Shown in pieces: positions 1 through 5,153 of a stretch of 5,287 nt of DNA. Below the pieces are notes generated by a model. The model was not told the DNA's origin. It worked only from the letters and a program-made list of their open reading frames with translations, and ran no database searches. Numbering within the stretch: position 1 is the first letter of the stretch; every line of letters begins with the position of its first letter. The stretch is from an uncultured Mollicutes bacterium (GTDB taxonomy: Bacteria; Bacillota_I; Bacilli_A; RFN20; CAG-449): positions 1-5,287 of the forward strand of contig URVS01000113.1 of assembly GCA_900551385.1 (NCBI GenBank), read 5' to 3'. Position numbers and translations under genes: made by a program.

Positions 1-48
1 GGGGTCAAATATTTTAATAAATCTTTTTTAAAACCCCACTTTATTTAA
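1..48 (+). CDS. Possible 3' end of an upstream gene (partial)
   Basis: The frame starting at base 1 stays open for 15 codons (ending ...FLKPHFI) and stops at TAA 46-48. The other two plus frames stop earlier, at 29-31 and 15-17. The only support for a gene is position: a plus-strand terminator-like hairpin begins 17 bases after this stop, which suggests that a plus-strand transcript arrives from the left. Fifteen residues are too few to assign a family, and an open stretch this short is expected by chance. The upstream gene, if there is one, could also end in one of the other frames or before the window. Confidence 0.3.
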   Translation, partial: GVKYFNKSFLKPHFI

Positions 49-65
49 GAGAGCCAAGATTAAAT

Positions 66-99
66 AAAAAGAGAATGTTAGTTATAATATTCTTTTTTT
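66..99 (+). terminator. Probable rho-independent terminator, plus strand
   Basis: Bases 66-78 pair with 87-99 over 13 positions around an 8-base loop (79-86). Eleven pairs are Watson-Crick and two (71/94 and 77/88) are G-U in RNA read from the plus strand. The 3' arm ends in seven T (93-99). On the minus strand the two wobbles become C/A mismatches, so the structure favours plus-strand transcription. It probably ends a transcript entering from the left of the window. The stem is AT-rich, as expected for this composition, which limits confidence. Confidence 0.5.
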
Positions 100-107
100 A
101 TAAAAAT

Positions 108-180
108 AATTTTTTTTAATTTTATTTGGGCCAAAATGCCTTTCTTAATTGTATATATAATGAAGGGATAAAAAAATAAT
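108..180 (+). repeat. Intergenic repeat, copy A (diverged)
   Basis: This is the most diverged of three copies of one intergenic element. Its 5' half matches copy C exactly except for one T in the T-run (eight against seven): a T-run, then AATTTTATTTGGGCCAAAA. After 15 unrelated bases, the same distance as in copy C, it resumes with TATATATAATGAAG and GATA. The core TTTGGGCCAAA (125-135) is an interrupted palindrome. A consensus TATAAT lies at 156-161 inside it, but no good -35 hexamer is placed for it. Function unknown. Confidence 0.6.
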
Positions 181-239
181 AGTAAAATTTATTAAAAAAA
201 ATAGTTACAAATTAATATTTTATAAAAAAATAAAAATTT

Positions 240-307
240 TTTAGGCCAAAACATAGTTTTAAAAGCTCTATATATATGAAGAGATATAAATAATTATTGA
301 TTAAATA
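240..307 (+). repeat. Intergenic repeat, copy B
   Basis: Bases 244-307 match copy C (1101-1162) almost perfectly: 22 identical bases, then CTC in place of A, then 39 identical bases. The shared part runs from GGCCAAAACATAG through TATATATATGAAGAG to TTGATTAAATA. Upstream, TTTAGGCC replaces the TTTGGGCC of copies A and C. Similarity ends sharply after 307. With copy C it forms direct repeats around the lipoprotein gene. Confidence 0.8.
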
Positions 308-377
308 TTGTTAAGTATAATACAATTTTTCTTAATTAAAAATATTTTAATTTTATAAATACATTTATATAATAAAT

Positions 378-926
378 TTATTTTGCCCATTCCGCCATAG
401 CATAGCCTCGTGGATATAATTCAGTACCATTAAATTCTATACGCCCTTCTTTATATGTTCCGTTATAACCATCTTTTCTAAGACCAAATAAATATTCTTT
501 AGTTATTTCTTCTCCTGTGGCCCATAAAAAATAAGAGTCAGAGTCTAGTACAAGATAATTTTGTAACTCATTATTTTTATAGAAATTGTTCAATTTAAAA
601 ATTCCAACATCAGATTTAACTGACATTTTTAAATCAGGAAAAGATGAATTGTTATATGTCCATTTGTAGGTGCAAGAAAATGTGAGTTCCCACTTATCGC
701 TTATTGTAATATCAGGGCTTATATTAGAAGAATTATTAGTTTTATAACTTAATTCATATGTGTTATCTTTATTCATTGTTAGTCTTATTGTTGCTTGTTT
801 ATAATCTTTTGATGCACTAAATTGAGAATCTTCTAACATATGTTCTTTTATTTTATTTGAAGAAGAACAGCCAAAAAAAGATAAAGTAAATAATAAACCT
901 AAACTCAAAAAATTAATGTTTTTCAT
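378..926 (-). CDS. Small lipoprotein of unknown function
   Basis: This encodes 182 residues. The N-terminus is a lipoprotein signal peptide: Lys2, a hydrophobic stretch at about 5-19 (FLSLGLLFTLSFFG) and Cys20 followed by SSSNK. The -1 residue is Gly, but -3 and -2 are Phe, a relaxed lipobox of the sort known in spirochaetes. Signal peptidase II cleavage before Cys20 would leave a lipid-anchored protein of about 163 residues. The mature part has no transmembrane segment, is rich in Asn, Ser, Tyr and Lys, and has alternating polar/hydrophobic stretches (for example ATIRLTMN, YELSYKTN, WELTFSCTYKW) that suggest a beta-rich fold. I do not recognise a family. It is transcribed divergently from the operon to its right and has no co-directional neighbour in the window. 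No Shine-Dalgarno sequence precedes ATG 926; the start is chosen because it alone gives the complete signal peptide. It is flanked by direct repeats B and C. Confidence 0.85.
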   Translation of the reverse strand: MKNINFLSLGLLFTLSFFGCSSSNKIKEHMLEDSQFSASKDYKQATIRLTMNKDNTYELSYKTNNSSNISPDITISDKWELTFSCTYKWTYNNSSFPDLKMSVKSDVGIFKLNNFYKNNELQNYLVLDSDSYFLWATGEEITKEYLFGLRKDGYNGTYKEGRIEFNGTELYPRGYAMAEWAK

Positions 927-932
927 AATTTC

Positions 933-961
933 ATTTTAACAATAAAGAAAATATAAATCAA
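933..961 (-). promoter_or_regulatory. Candidate promoter of the lipoprotein gene
   Basis: Read on the minus strand, TTGATT (961-956) and TAAAAT (938-933) are separated by 17 bases, matching four and five of six consensus positions. The -10 hexamer ends only six bases before the ATG at 926, so transcription would start at or next to the start codon and the message would be leaderless or nearly so. That agrees with the missing Shine-Dalgarno sequence. In DNA this AT-rich such matches also arise by chance. Confidence 0.3.
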
Positions 962-975
962 TAACCTGAAGATAG

Positions 976-990
976 CTTTATTTAATCAAT
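976..990 (-). repeat. 15-base inverted repeat mate of copy C's end
   Basis: On the minus strand this reads ATTGATTAAATAAAG, identical to plus-strand 1151-1165 at the end of repeat copy C. The two lie in inverted orientation within the divergent intergenic region, one facing each gene. The shared core TTGATTAAATA also occurs on the minus strand at 1074-1064 and on the plus strand at 297-307. It could be a binding site for a regulator or a remnant of the repeat family. Confidence 0.5.
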
Positions 991-1080
991 TTAATTGTAA
1001 AAATAAGCAAAAATACTATTTCTTAAATAAAATTTTGATAATTTTATTAATTCTTATATAGATTATTTAATCAAAAAATA

Positions 1081-1162
1081 AATTTTTTTAATTTTATTTG
1101 GGCCAAAACATAGTTTTAAAAGATATATATATGAAGAGATATAAATAATTATTGATTAAATA
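1081..1162 (+). repeat. Intergenic repeat, copy C (upstream of operon)
   Basis: This is the copy that links the other two: its 5' part (T-run, AATTTTATTTGGGCCAAAA) matches copy A and its 3' part (1101-1162) matches copy B. Recognisable parts are an interrupted palindrome TTTGGGCCAAA (1097-1107), a small hairpin AAAAC-ATA-GTTTT (1105-1117), an alternating TA run (1124-1131) and a closing TTGATTAAATA. It ends 133 bases before the reductase start codon, so it may act in transcription of the operon or lie in its leader. Function unknown. Confidence 0.75.
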
Positions 1163-1232
1163 AAGGTGGAATGTATATATTTATGTAAATTATTGCTATT
1201 TAATTTTAATAATTTGCATGATAAAATATTTT

Positions 1233-1238
1233 TATAAT
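1233..1238 (+). promoter_or_regulatory. Candidate -10 element of the operon promoter
   Basis: This is a perfect TATAAT, placing transcription start near 1245 and giving a leader of about 50 bases before ATG 1296. No good -35 hexamer lies at 16-18 bases; TTGCAT at 1214-1219 would leave only 13. A promoter of this kind might need an activator. A promoter within or beside repeat copy C is the alternative. Confidence 0.4.
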
Positions 1239-1240
1239 GA

Positions 1241-1276
1241 ATCGATATTTTAATATCAATATATTATGGTATTGAT
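1241..1276 (+). promoter_or_regulatory. Operator-like overlapping inverted repeats
   Basis: ATCGATATT (1241-1249) and AATATCAAT (1252-1260) form a two-base-spaced palindrome with eight of nine pairs matching. The right arm overlaps ATCAATA (1255-1261), which pairs perfectly with TATTGAT (1270-1276) across eight bases. These two pairings exclude each other. The position at the expected transcription start suits a repressor site or a small leader switch. Short AT-rich palindromes are common in such DNA, so this is suggestive only. Confidence 0.3.
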
Positions 1277-1282
1277 TAAAAG

Positions 1283-1290
1283 AAAAGGAA
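1283..1290 (+). promoter_or_regulatory. Ribosome binding site that fixes the reductase start
   Basis: AAAAGGAA lies five bases before ATG 1296, a normal Shine-Dalgarno arrangement. The in-frame ATG at 1266 would add ten residues (MVLIKRKGKI) but has only AT sequence before it and lies inside the inverted repeats. The protein from 1296 begins MDKNLEPLFTPWKIG, matching where this enzyme family normally begins. Confidence 0.75.
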
Positions 1291-1295
1291 AAATT

Positions 1296-3347
1296 ATGGA
1301 TAAAAACTTAGAACCTTTATTTACTCCTTGGAAAATAGGGAATGTTGAAATAAAGAATAGAATTGTAATGACTAGTATGGGTGGAACTAGCTTATTTGGT
1401 TGGATGGAAATTAACCATTTTGATAAGGAAGCTAGTAAATTTATTTTAGATAAAGCTAAAAATAATGTTGGCTTAATTCTTCCTGGTATTCAACCTGTTT
1501 ATAATCCAATGTTTGGACAATGGTTGTATAAAAATAAAGGCATGTACAAAGAATTAAAAGAATTTATGAAAGAAGTACATGCTACTGGGGCTAAATTATT
1601 TATTCAATTAACTGCAGGTTTTGGTAGAAGTTTTACTATTGATAAAATGATGGAAACATTATATACTAATCCAGTTTTAAGAGTTTTATCTAAACCTATT
1701 ATGAATTTAGATAAAATTTGTGCATCAAGTTCACCTTCTCCTAATAGATGGTCAGATAAAGTTCCTTCAAGAGCTTTAAGCAAAAAAGAAATTCAAGAAT
1801 TTATTGATGCTTTTGCTAAGACTGCAAAACTTTGTAAAGAAGCAGATGTTGATGGAGTAGAAATTCATGCTGTTCATGAAGGATATTTGCTTGATCAATT
1901 TACTTTAAAATATATCAATAAGCGTGAAGATGAATATGGTGGAAGTTTTGAAAATAGATATAGATTTCCAGTAGAAATTGTTAAAGCAATTAAAAAAGCT
2001 TGTGGAGATGATTTCCCTGTATCTTTAAGATTTTCTGTATTAAGTAAAACTAAAGGATTTAGAAGTGGTGCTTTGCCTAATGAAGAATATATTGAAGTAG
2101 GTAGAGATATGTTAGAAGCTGAAAAAGCAAGTAAATATCTTCAAGATGCGGGATATGATATGTTAAATTGTGATAATGGAACTTATGATGCTTGGTATTG
2201 GGCTCATCCACCAATTTACATGCCAGAAAATTGTAATTTAGAAGATGTTGAACATATTAAAAATTTTGTTACTATTCCAGTTGTTGCAGCAGGTAGAATT
2301 GATCCATTAGTAGGTGCAAAAGCAATAAAAGAAAATAAACTTGATGCAGTTGGATTTGCTAGACCATTCTTAGCAGATGGAGCATGGGTTAGTAAATTAA
2401 TGGAAGGCAAAGAAAAAGAAATTAGACCTTGTATATGTTGCCATAATGGTTGTTTTAATATTTGTCATTATAAAGGTGTCGCTAATGATCAAGATTTATC
2501 TGATGCTTTACACATGGCTAGATGTGCAGTTAATGCTGAAACAATGCAAACAAATAAACATTATATTAAACCTACTAAAAAGAGTAAAACTGTCGCTATT
2601 ATTGGTGGTGGTATAGGTGGAATGGAAGCTGCTAGAGTCTTAAAATTAAGAGGTCATAATCCAATAATTTATGAAAAAAGTGATAAATTAGGTGGAATAT
2701 TTATTCCTGCTAGTAGAGCTTCATTTAAAGGAAAATTAAGAGATTTATTATCTTGGTATGAATTGCAAATGAAAGAATTAAATATACCAATTAAATTTAA
2801 TACTGAAGTGAAAGATTTATCTTCTATTCAAGCTGATAAATATATTATTGCAACAGGTAGTAAACCAATTATGCCTCATATTAAAGGTATAGAAAAAGGA
2901 ATAGAAGCATGTGAATATTTATTAGGCAAAGATGTAAAAGAAAATGTATGTGTTATTGGTGGTGGTTTAACTGGATGTGAAATTGCATACGAATTATATT
3001 TATCAGGTAAAAAACCAATAATTATTGAAATGAAAGATGATTTAATAAAACAAAAAGGTATATGTATGGCAAATAGTCAATATTTAAGAGATTATTTTGT
3101 TTTACATAAAATACCTGTTTATTTAGAAGCAACTTTAATAGAAATAAAAGATAATGAAATTATTTGTAAAGATAAAAATGATAAAGAATTTAATGTTCCT
3201 TGTGATAATGTAATTTTATCTATTGGATATAAATCTAATCCAATCTTTAAAAAGAATAATAAAGTTACATTCATTGGTGATTGTAATAAAGTTGGTAATT
3301 TAAGAACTGTTATTTGGGAAGCTTACGAAGCTAGTATGAAAATATAA
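1296..3347 (+). CDS. 2-enoate reductase-like FMN/FAD/Fe-S oxidoreductase (Old Yellow Enzyme family)
   Basis: A 683-residue cytoplasmic flavoenzyme predicted to reduce a C=C bond conjugated to a carboxylate, carbonyl or thioester, using NAD(P)H. Residues about 5-370 form the FMN-binding TIM barrel: PLFTPWKIGNVEIKNRIVM at the start, QLTAGFGR (104-111), the active-site stretch HAVHEGYLLDQF (191-202), then NKREDEYGGSFENRYRF. A cysteine cluster follows (Cys379, 381, 382, 386, 390, 410; PCICCHNGC...ARC), which should bind a 4Fe-4S cluster. Next come an FAD Rossmann motif GGGIGG (437-442) with Glu460 ending the second strand, ATGS (519-522), an NAD(P)H motif GGGLTG (555-560), and IGD (659-661) near the C-terminus. 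Length and architecture match clostridial 2-enoate reductase, BaiCD/BaiH and 2,4-dienoyl-CoA reductase. The HAVHEGYLLDQF form resembles the enoate/bile-acid branch as I remember it. It is first in an operon with AcnX subunits, which suggests it reduces their dehydration product. The family is certain; the substrate is not. Confidence 0.92.
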   Translation: MDKNLEPLFTPWKIGNVEIKNRIVMTSMGGTSLFGWMEINHFDKEASKFILDKAKNNVGLILPGIQPVYNPMFGQWLYKNKGMYKELKEFMKEVHATGAKLFIQLTAGFGRSFTIDKMMETLYTNPVLRVLSKPIMNLDKICASSSPSPNRWSDKVPSRALSKKEIQEFIDAFAKTAKLCKEADVDGVEIHAVHEGYLLDQFTLKYINKREDEYGGSFENRYRFPVEIVKAIKKACGDDFPVSLRFSVLSKTKGFRSGALPNEEYIEVGRDMLEAEKASKYLQDAGYDMLNCDNGTYDAWYWAHPPIYMPENCNLEDVEHIKNFVTIPVVAAGRIDPLVGAKAIKENKLDAVGFARPFLADGAWVSKLMEGKEKEIRPCICCHNGCFNICHYKGVANDQDLSDALHMARCAVNAETMQTNKHYIKPTKKSKTVAIIGGGIGGMEAARVLKLRGHNPIIYEKSDKLGGIFIPASRASFKGKLRDLLSWYELQMKELNIPIKFNTEVKDLSSIQADKYIIATGSKPIMPHIKGIEKGIEACEYLLGKDVKENVCVIGGGLTGCEIAYELYLSGKKPIIIEMKDDLIKQKGICMANSQYLRDYFVLHKIPVYLEATLIEIKDNEIICKDKNDKEFNVPCDNVILSIGYKSNPIFKKNNKVTFIGDCNKVGNLRTVIWEAYEASMKI

Positions 3348-3361
3348 TGAGGTAAAAAAAT

Positions 3362-4660
3362 ATGTATGAACCAAAAATGAAACTTACAAAAGAACAAAAA
3401 GAAATATTAAATGGTAGAGATGGACCAACAAAAGCTAAAATGATGGAAGTTTTAGTTAGATATGGTGATATGTTTGATGCTGATAGATTAGTACCATTAA
3501 CATATAAAAAAGGCCATTTTGTTACATCATTTGGTATTTCAATGTTAAAACCTGTTTATCCTTTAATGGATGAACTTATTAATGCAAAATTAAAAATAGA
3601 TGCATCTTTTACTATGGATCCTAGACCATTAGATTATGAAAATGTTAGCTGTGGACCAATTGAAAAATTTGTTTTTTCTAAAATAATGTATGGTATGCAA
3701 AATCATTATGAAGATCAATTAAAGAAAATCGGTTTAAGAGATAAAACTGGCTTTACTTGTACCTGTTATTTAAAAGAAGTAGGTAATACACCTAAAAAAG
3801 GAGATATTATTTCTTGGAGTGAATCTTCAGCAGTTGTTTTTGCTAATTCAGTTTTAGGCGCTAGATGTAATAGAAATTCAGGAATATTAGATACATTTGG
3901 AACTATTCTTGGCTTAGCTCCTAATTTTGGATTTTTAACTGATGAAGGAAGAAAAGCTACATGGAAAATTATTGTTAAAACAACTAAAAAACCAGAAGCA
4001 CAAATATTAGGAAGCGCTATTGGTATGAAAGTAATGCAAGAAGTTCCTTATGTATATGGATTAGATAAATATTTAAAAGATTTACCTGATGAAGATACTA
4101 TTGCTTATTTAAAAGATTTTGGTGCGGCTACAGCTTCTAATGGAGCAGTTGGCTTATATCATATTGATAAAATTACTCCTGAAGCTAAAGAATTATCTTT
4201 AGGTTTAATTAAAGATAATGCAAAAGAATATATTATTGATGATGAAGAATTAGAAAGAGTTTATAAATCATATCCAATTATGTGGAAAAAGACTAATGCT
4301 AAACCACATAAATGTTTTATTGGATGTCCTCATTTAACATTAAAACAACTTCAAGATTGGACAGATAAAATTGTTAATGGATTAAAAGCAAGTGGAAAAG
4401 AAAAATTGGTTTGTAATACTATTTTAACTGCTTCACCAGCTGTTATAAAAGAATTTAAAAAAGATGATAGATATGAAAAATTATTATTAGCAGGAGCGCA
4501 TTTATCTTATATTTGCCCACTTATGTATGTAGATAATCCAGTAGCAGGTGCTAAACCAATTATTACTAATTCAAATAAATTAAGAACATATTCTAAATCA
4601 AGATATTATAAAGATGAAGAAATATTAAATATAATTGTTGGAAAGGAACAAGTAAAATAA
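3362..4660 (+). CDS. Aconitase X large (catalytic) subunit, DUF521 family
   Basis: A 432-residue AcnX large subunit, an Fe-S hydro-lyase related to aconitase that dehydrates hydroxy acids. Characterised members act on cis-3-hydroxy-L-proline (bacteria) or mevalonate 5-phosphate (archaea). Family landmarks: MKLTKEQKEILNGRDGPTKAK at residues 6-26, the FTCTCYL...GNTPKKGD segment (131-148), WSESSAVVFANSVLGAR (152-168) with NRNSG, GLYHIDKITPEA (264-275), GCPH (321-324) and ITNSNKLRTYSKS (401-413). Cys133, Cys322 and Cys385 sit where the three cluster-binding cysteines are expected. Departures from the family pattern, recalled from memory: TCTC instead of TCTP, SYIC instead of DTC before the third cysteine, and KKGHFVTSFG where an HVSG-like motif is usual. 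It starts 14 bases after the reductase stop, with GAGGT (3349-3353) eight bases before ATG. Its stop overlaps the small-subunit start. Substrate unknown; the divergence argues against simply calling it a hydroxyproline dehydratase. Confidence 0.88.
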   Translation: MYEPKMKLTKEQKEILNGRDGPTKAKMMEVLVRYGDMFDADRLVPLTYKKGHFVTSFGISMLKPVYPLMDELINAKLKIDASFTMDPRPLDYENVSCGPIEKFVFSKIMYGMQNHYEDQLKKIGLRDKTGFTCTCYLKEVGNTPKKGDIISWSESSAVVFANSVLGARCNRNSGILDTFGTILGLAPNFGFLTDEGRKATWKIIVKTTKKPEAQILGSAIGMKVMQEVPYVYGLDKYLKDLPDEDTIAYLKDFGAATASNGAVGLYHIDKITPEAKELSLGLIKDNAKEYIIDDEELERVYKSYPIMWKKTNAKPHKCFIGCPHLTLKQLQDWTDKIVNGLKASGKEKLVCNTILTASPAVIKEFKKDDRYEKLLLAGAHLSYICPLMYVDNPVAGAKPIITNSNKLRTYSKSRYYKDEEILNIIVGKEQVK

Positions 4661-5103
4661 TGAAAGAATTTAAAGGACGTGTCTTATTTCCTGGCACATT
4701 TAAAGGAGAAGCTGTTGTTTCTCATCAAGGATTAAATACACTTGCAAGTTTCCAAACAAGTGCTTTATTACCTACTAGTAAAAAAAATATCGTAGGTGAT
4801 CAAAATAATCCAGATTTATATAAAAAGAATATTACAAATAAAGCATTATGCTTGCCTCAAACTATTGGCTCTACTACTGGAGGAATGGTTATTCAAACAG
4901 TAGCAGTAAGAAATCTAGCTCCTAAAGTATGGTTGTTTAGTGAATCAATTGATCCACTAGCAGCATCTGGAATTATTTTATCTAATGTTTGGAATGATGT
5001 TGGTTTAATTGCTATTGATCGTTTAGGTGAAGAATTTTTATTTACAGTTAAAACTGGTGATCAAATAGAAGTTAAGGAAGACGGTACAGTAATTATTTAT
5101 TAA
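4660..5103 (+). CDS. Aconitase X small (swivel) subunit, DUF126 family
   Basis: A 147-residue partner of the preceding protein; the two together make one AcnX enzyme. In many bacteria the equivalents are fused into one chain, whereas here they are separate. The N-terminus FKGRVLFPGTFKGEAVVS is the usual opening of this domain (return of a swivelling beta/alpha unit). GSTTGG (70-75) corresponds to the GS(S/T)xG loop, whose serine is thought to act in catalysis. After it come LFSESIDPLAASGIILSNVW (92-111), GLIAID and the closing GDQIEVKEDGTVII. The insert at about 36-63 (TSKKNIVGDQ...KALC) is polar and carries the usual gap between the two motifs. ATG 4660-4662 shares one base with the upstream TAA (TAATG), indicating translational coupling and one-to-one synthesis. 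GGAAAGGAA (4640-4648) lies 11 bases upstream, somewhat far. A terminator follows immediately, so this ends the operon. Confidence 0.88.
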   Translation: MKEFKGRVLFPGTFKGEAVVSHQGLNTLASFQTSALLPTSKKNIVGDQNNPDLYKKNITNKALCLPQTIGSTTGGMVIQTVAVRNLAPKVWLFSESIDPLAASGIILSNVWNDVGLIAIDRLGEEFLFTVKTGDQIEVKEDGTVIIY

Positions 5104-5109
5104 AAAAAT

Positions 5110-5153
5110 AACTATATTAGTTAAGAAATAAATCTAAAACTAATATAGTTTTT
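5110..5153. terminator. Bidirectional rho-independent terminator
   Basis: AACTATATTAGTT (5110-5122) pairs perfectly over 13 bases with AACTAATATAGTT (5138-5150) across a 15-base loop. On the plus strand five T (5149-5153) follow, ending the reductase-AcnX operon six bases after its stop codon. On the minus strand the stem is followed by a T-run (the complement of A 5102-5108), so it also serves the convergent gene whose stop is at 5154-5152. The stem has few G/C pairs, but its perfect length, the T-runs on both sides and its placement between two convergent stops make it convincing. Confidence 0.85.

Larger units (their letters stand above)
49..377. other. Gene-free intergenic stretch
   Basis: No reading frame of convincing length or composition exists here on either strand. 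The stretch holds the terminator-like hairpin at 66-99 and repeat copies A and B. Between copy B and the lipoprotein stop (308-377) the sequence is nearly all A and T. The only structure there is an all-AT inverted repeat (334-341 with 345-352), which is not followed by a T-run on the minus strand, so no convincing terminator for the lipoprotein gene was found. Confidence 0.7.
927..1295. other. Divergent intergenic regulatory region
   Basis: This gene-free stretch separates the minus-strand lipoprotein gene from the plus-strand operon and must hold both promoters. From left to right it contains the candidate lipoprotein promoter (933-961), TTGATTAAATA on the minus strand twice (989-979 and 1074-1064), repeat copy C, a consensus -10 hexamer (1233-1238), overlapping inverted repeats (1241-1276) and the ribosome binding site of the reductase. 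No small gene or RNA gene of known family was recognised. Confidence 0.7.

Noticed and set aside
1..37. GGGGT and ACCCC as a hairpin at the window start
   Set aside because: Only five pairs enclose a 27-base loop, so it is not a convincing structure.
334..352. Perfect 8-base all-AT hairpin as the lipoprotein terminator
   Set aside because: No T-run follows on the minus strand, and an all-AT stem of this length is expected by chance in DNA with so little G and C.
100..377. CRISPR array
   Set aside because: The repeats are too few, too long, irregularly spaced and diverged, with no unit-sized spacers and no cas genes.
1266..1295. Upstream in-frame ATG as the reductase start
   Set aside because: It has no ribosome binding site, adds a non-homologous basic decapeptide and overlaps the inverted repeats. 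ATG 1296 has AAAAGGAA at a normal distance.
2216..2410. A 64-codon minus-strand open frame
   Set aside because: It lies entirely within the FMN domain of the reductase on the opposite strand, has no ribosome binding site, and its translation is a by-product of the well-supported plus-strand gene.
1296..3347. Bilirubin reductase (BilR) or bile-acid BaiCD as a specific name
   Set aside because: The HGDR motif I associate with BilR is not seen, and no bai-operon genes are adjacent. Family membership alone does not fix the substrate.
3362..5103. Archaeal-type mevalonate 5-phosphate dehydratase
   Set aside because: The split subunits recall the archaeal enzyme, but no mevalonate-pathway gene is nearby, the DNA looks bacterial, and the partner is an enoate reductase.
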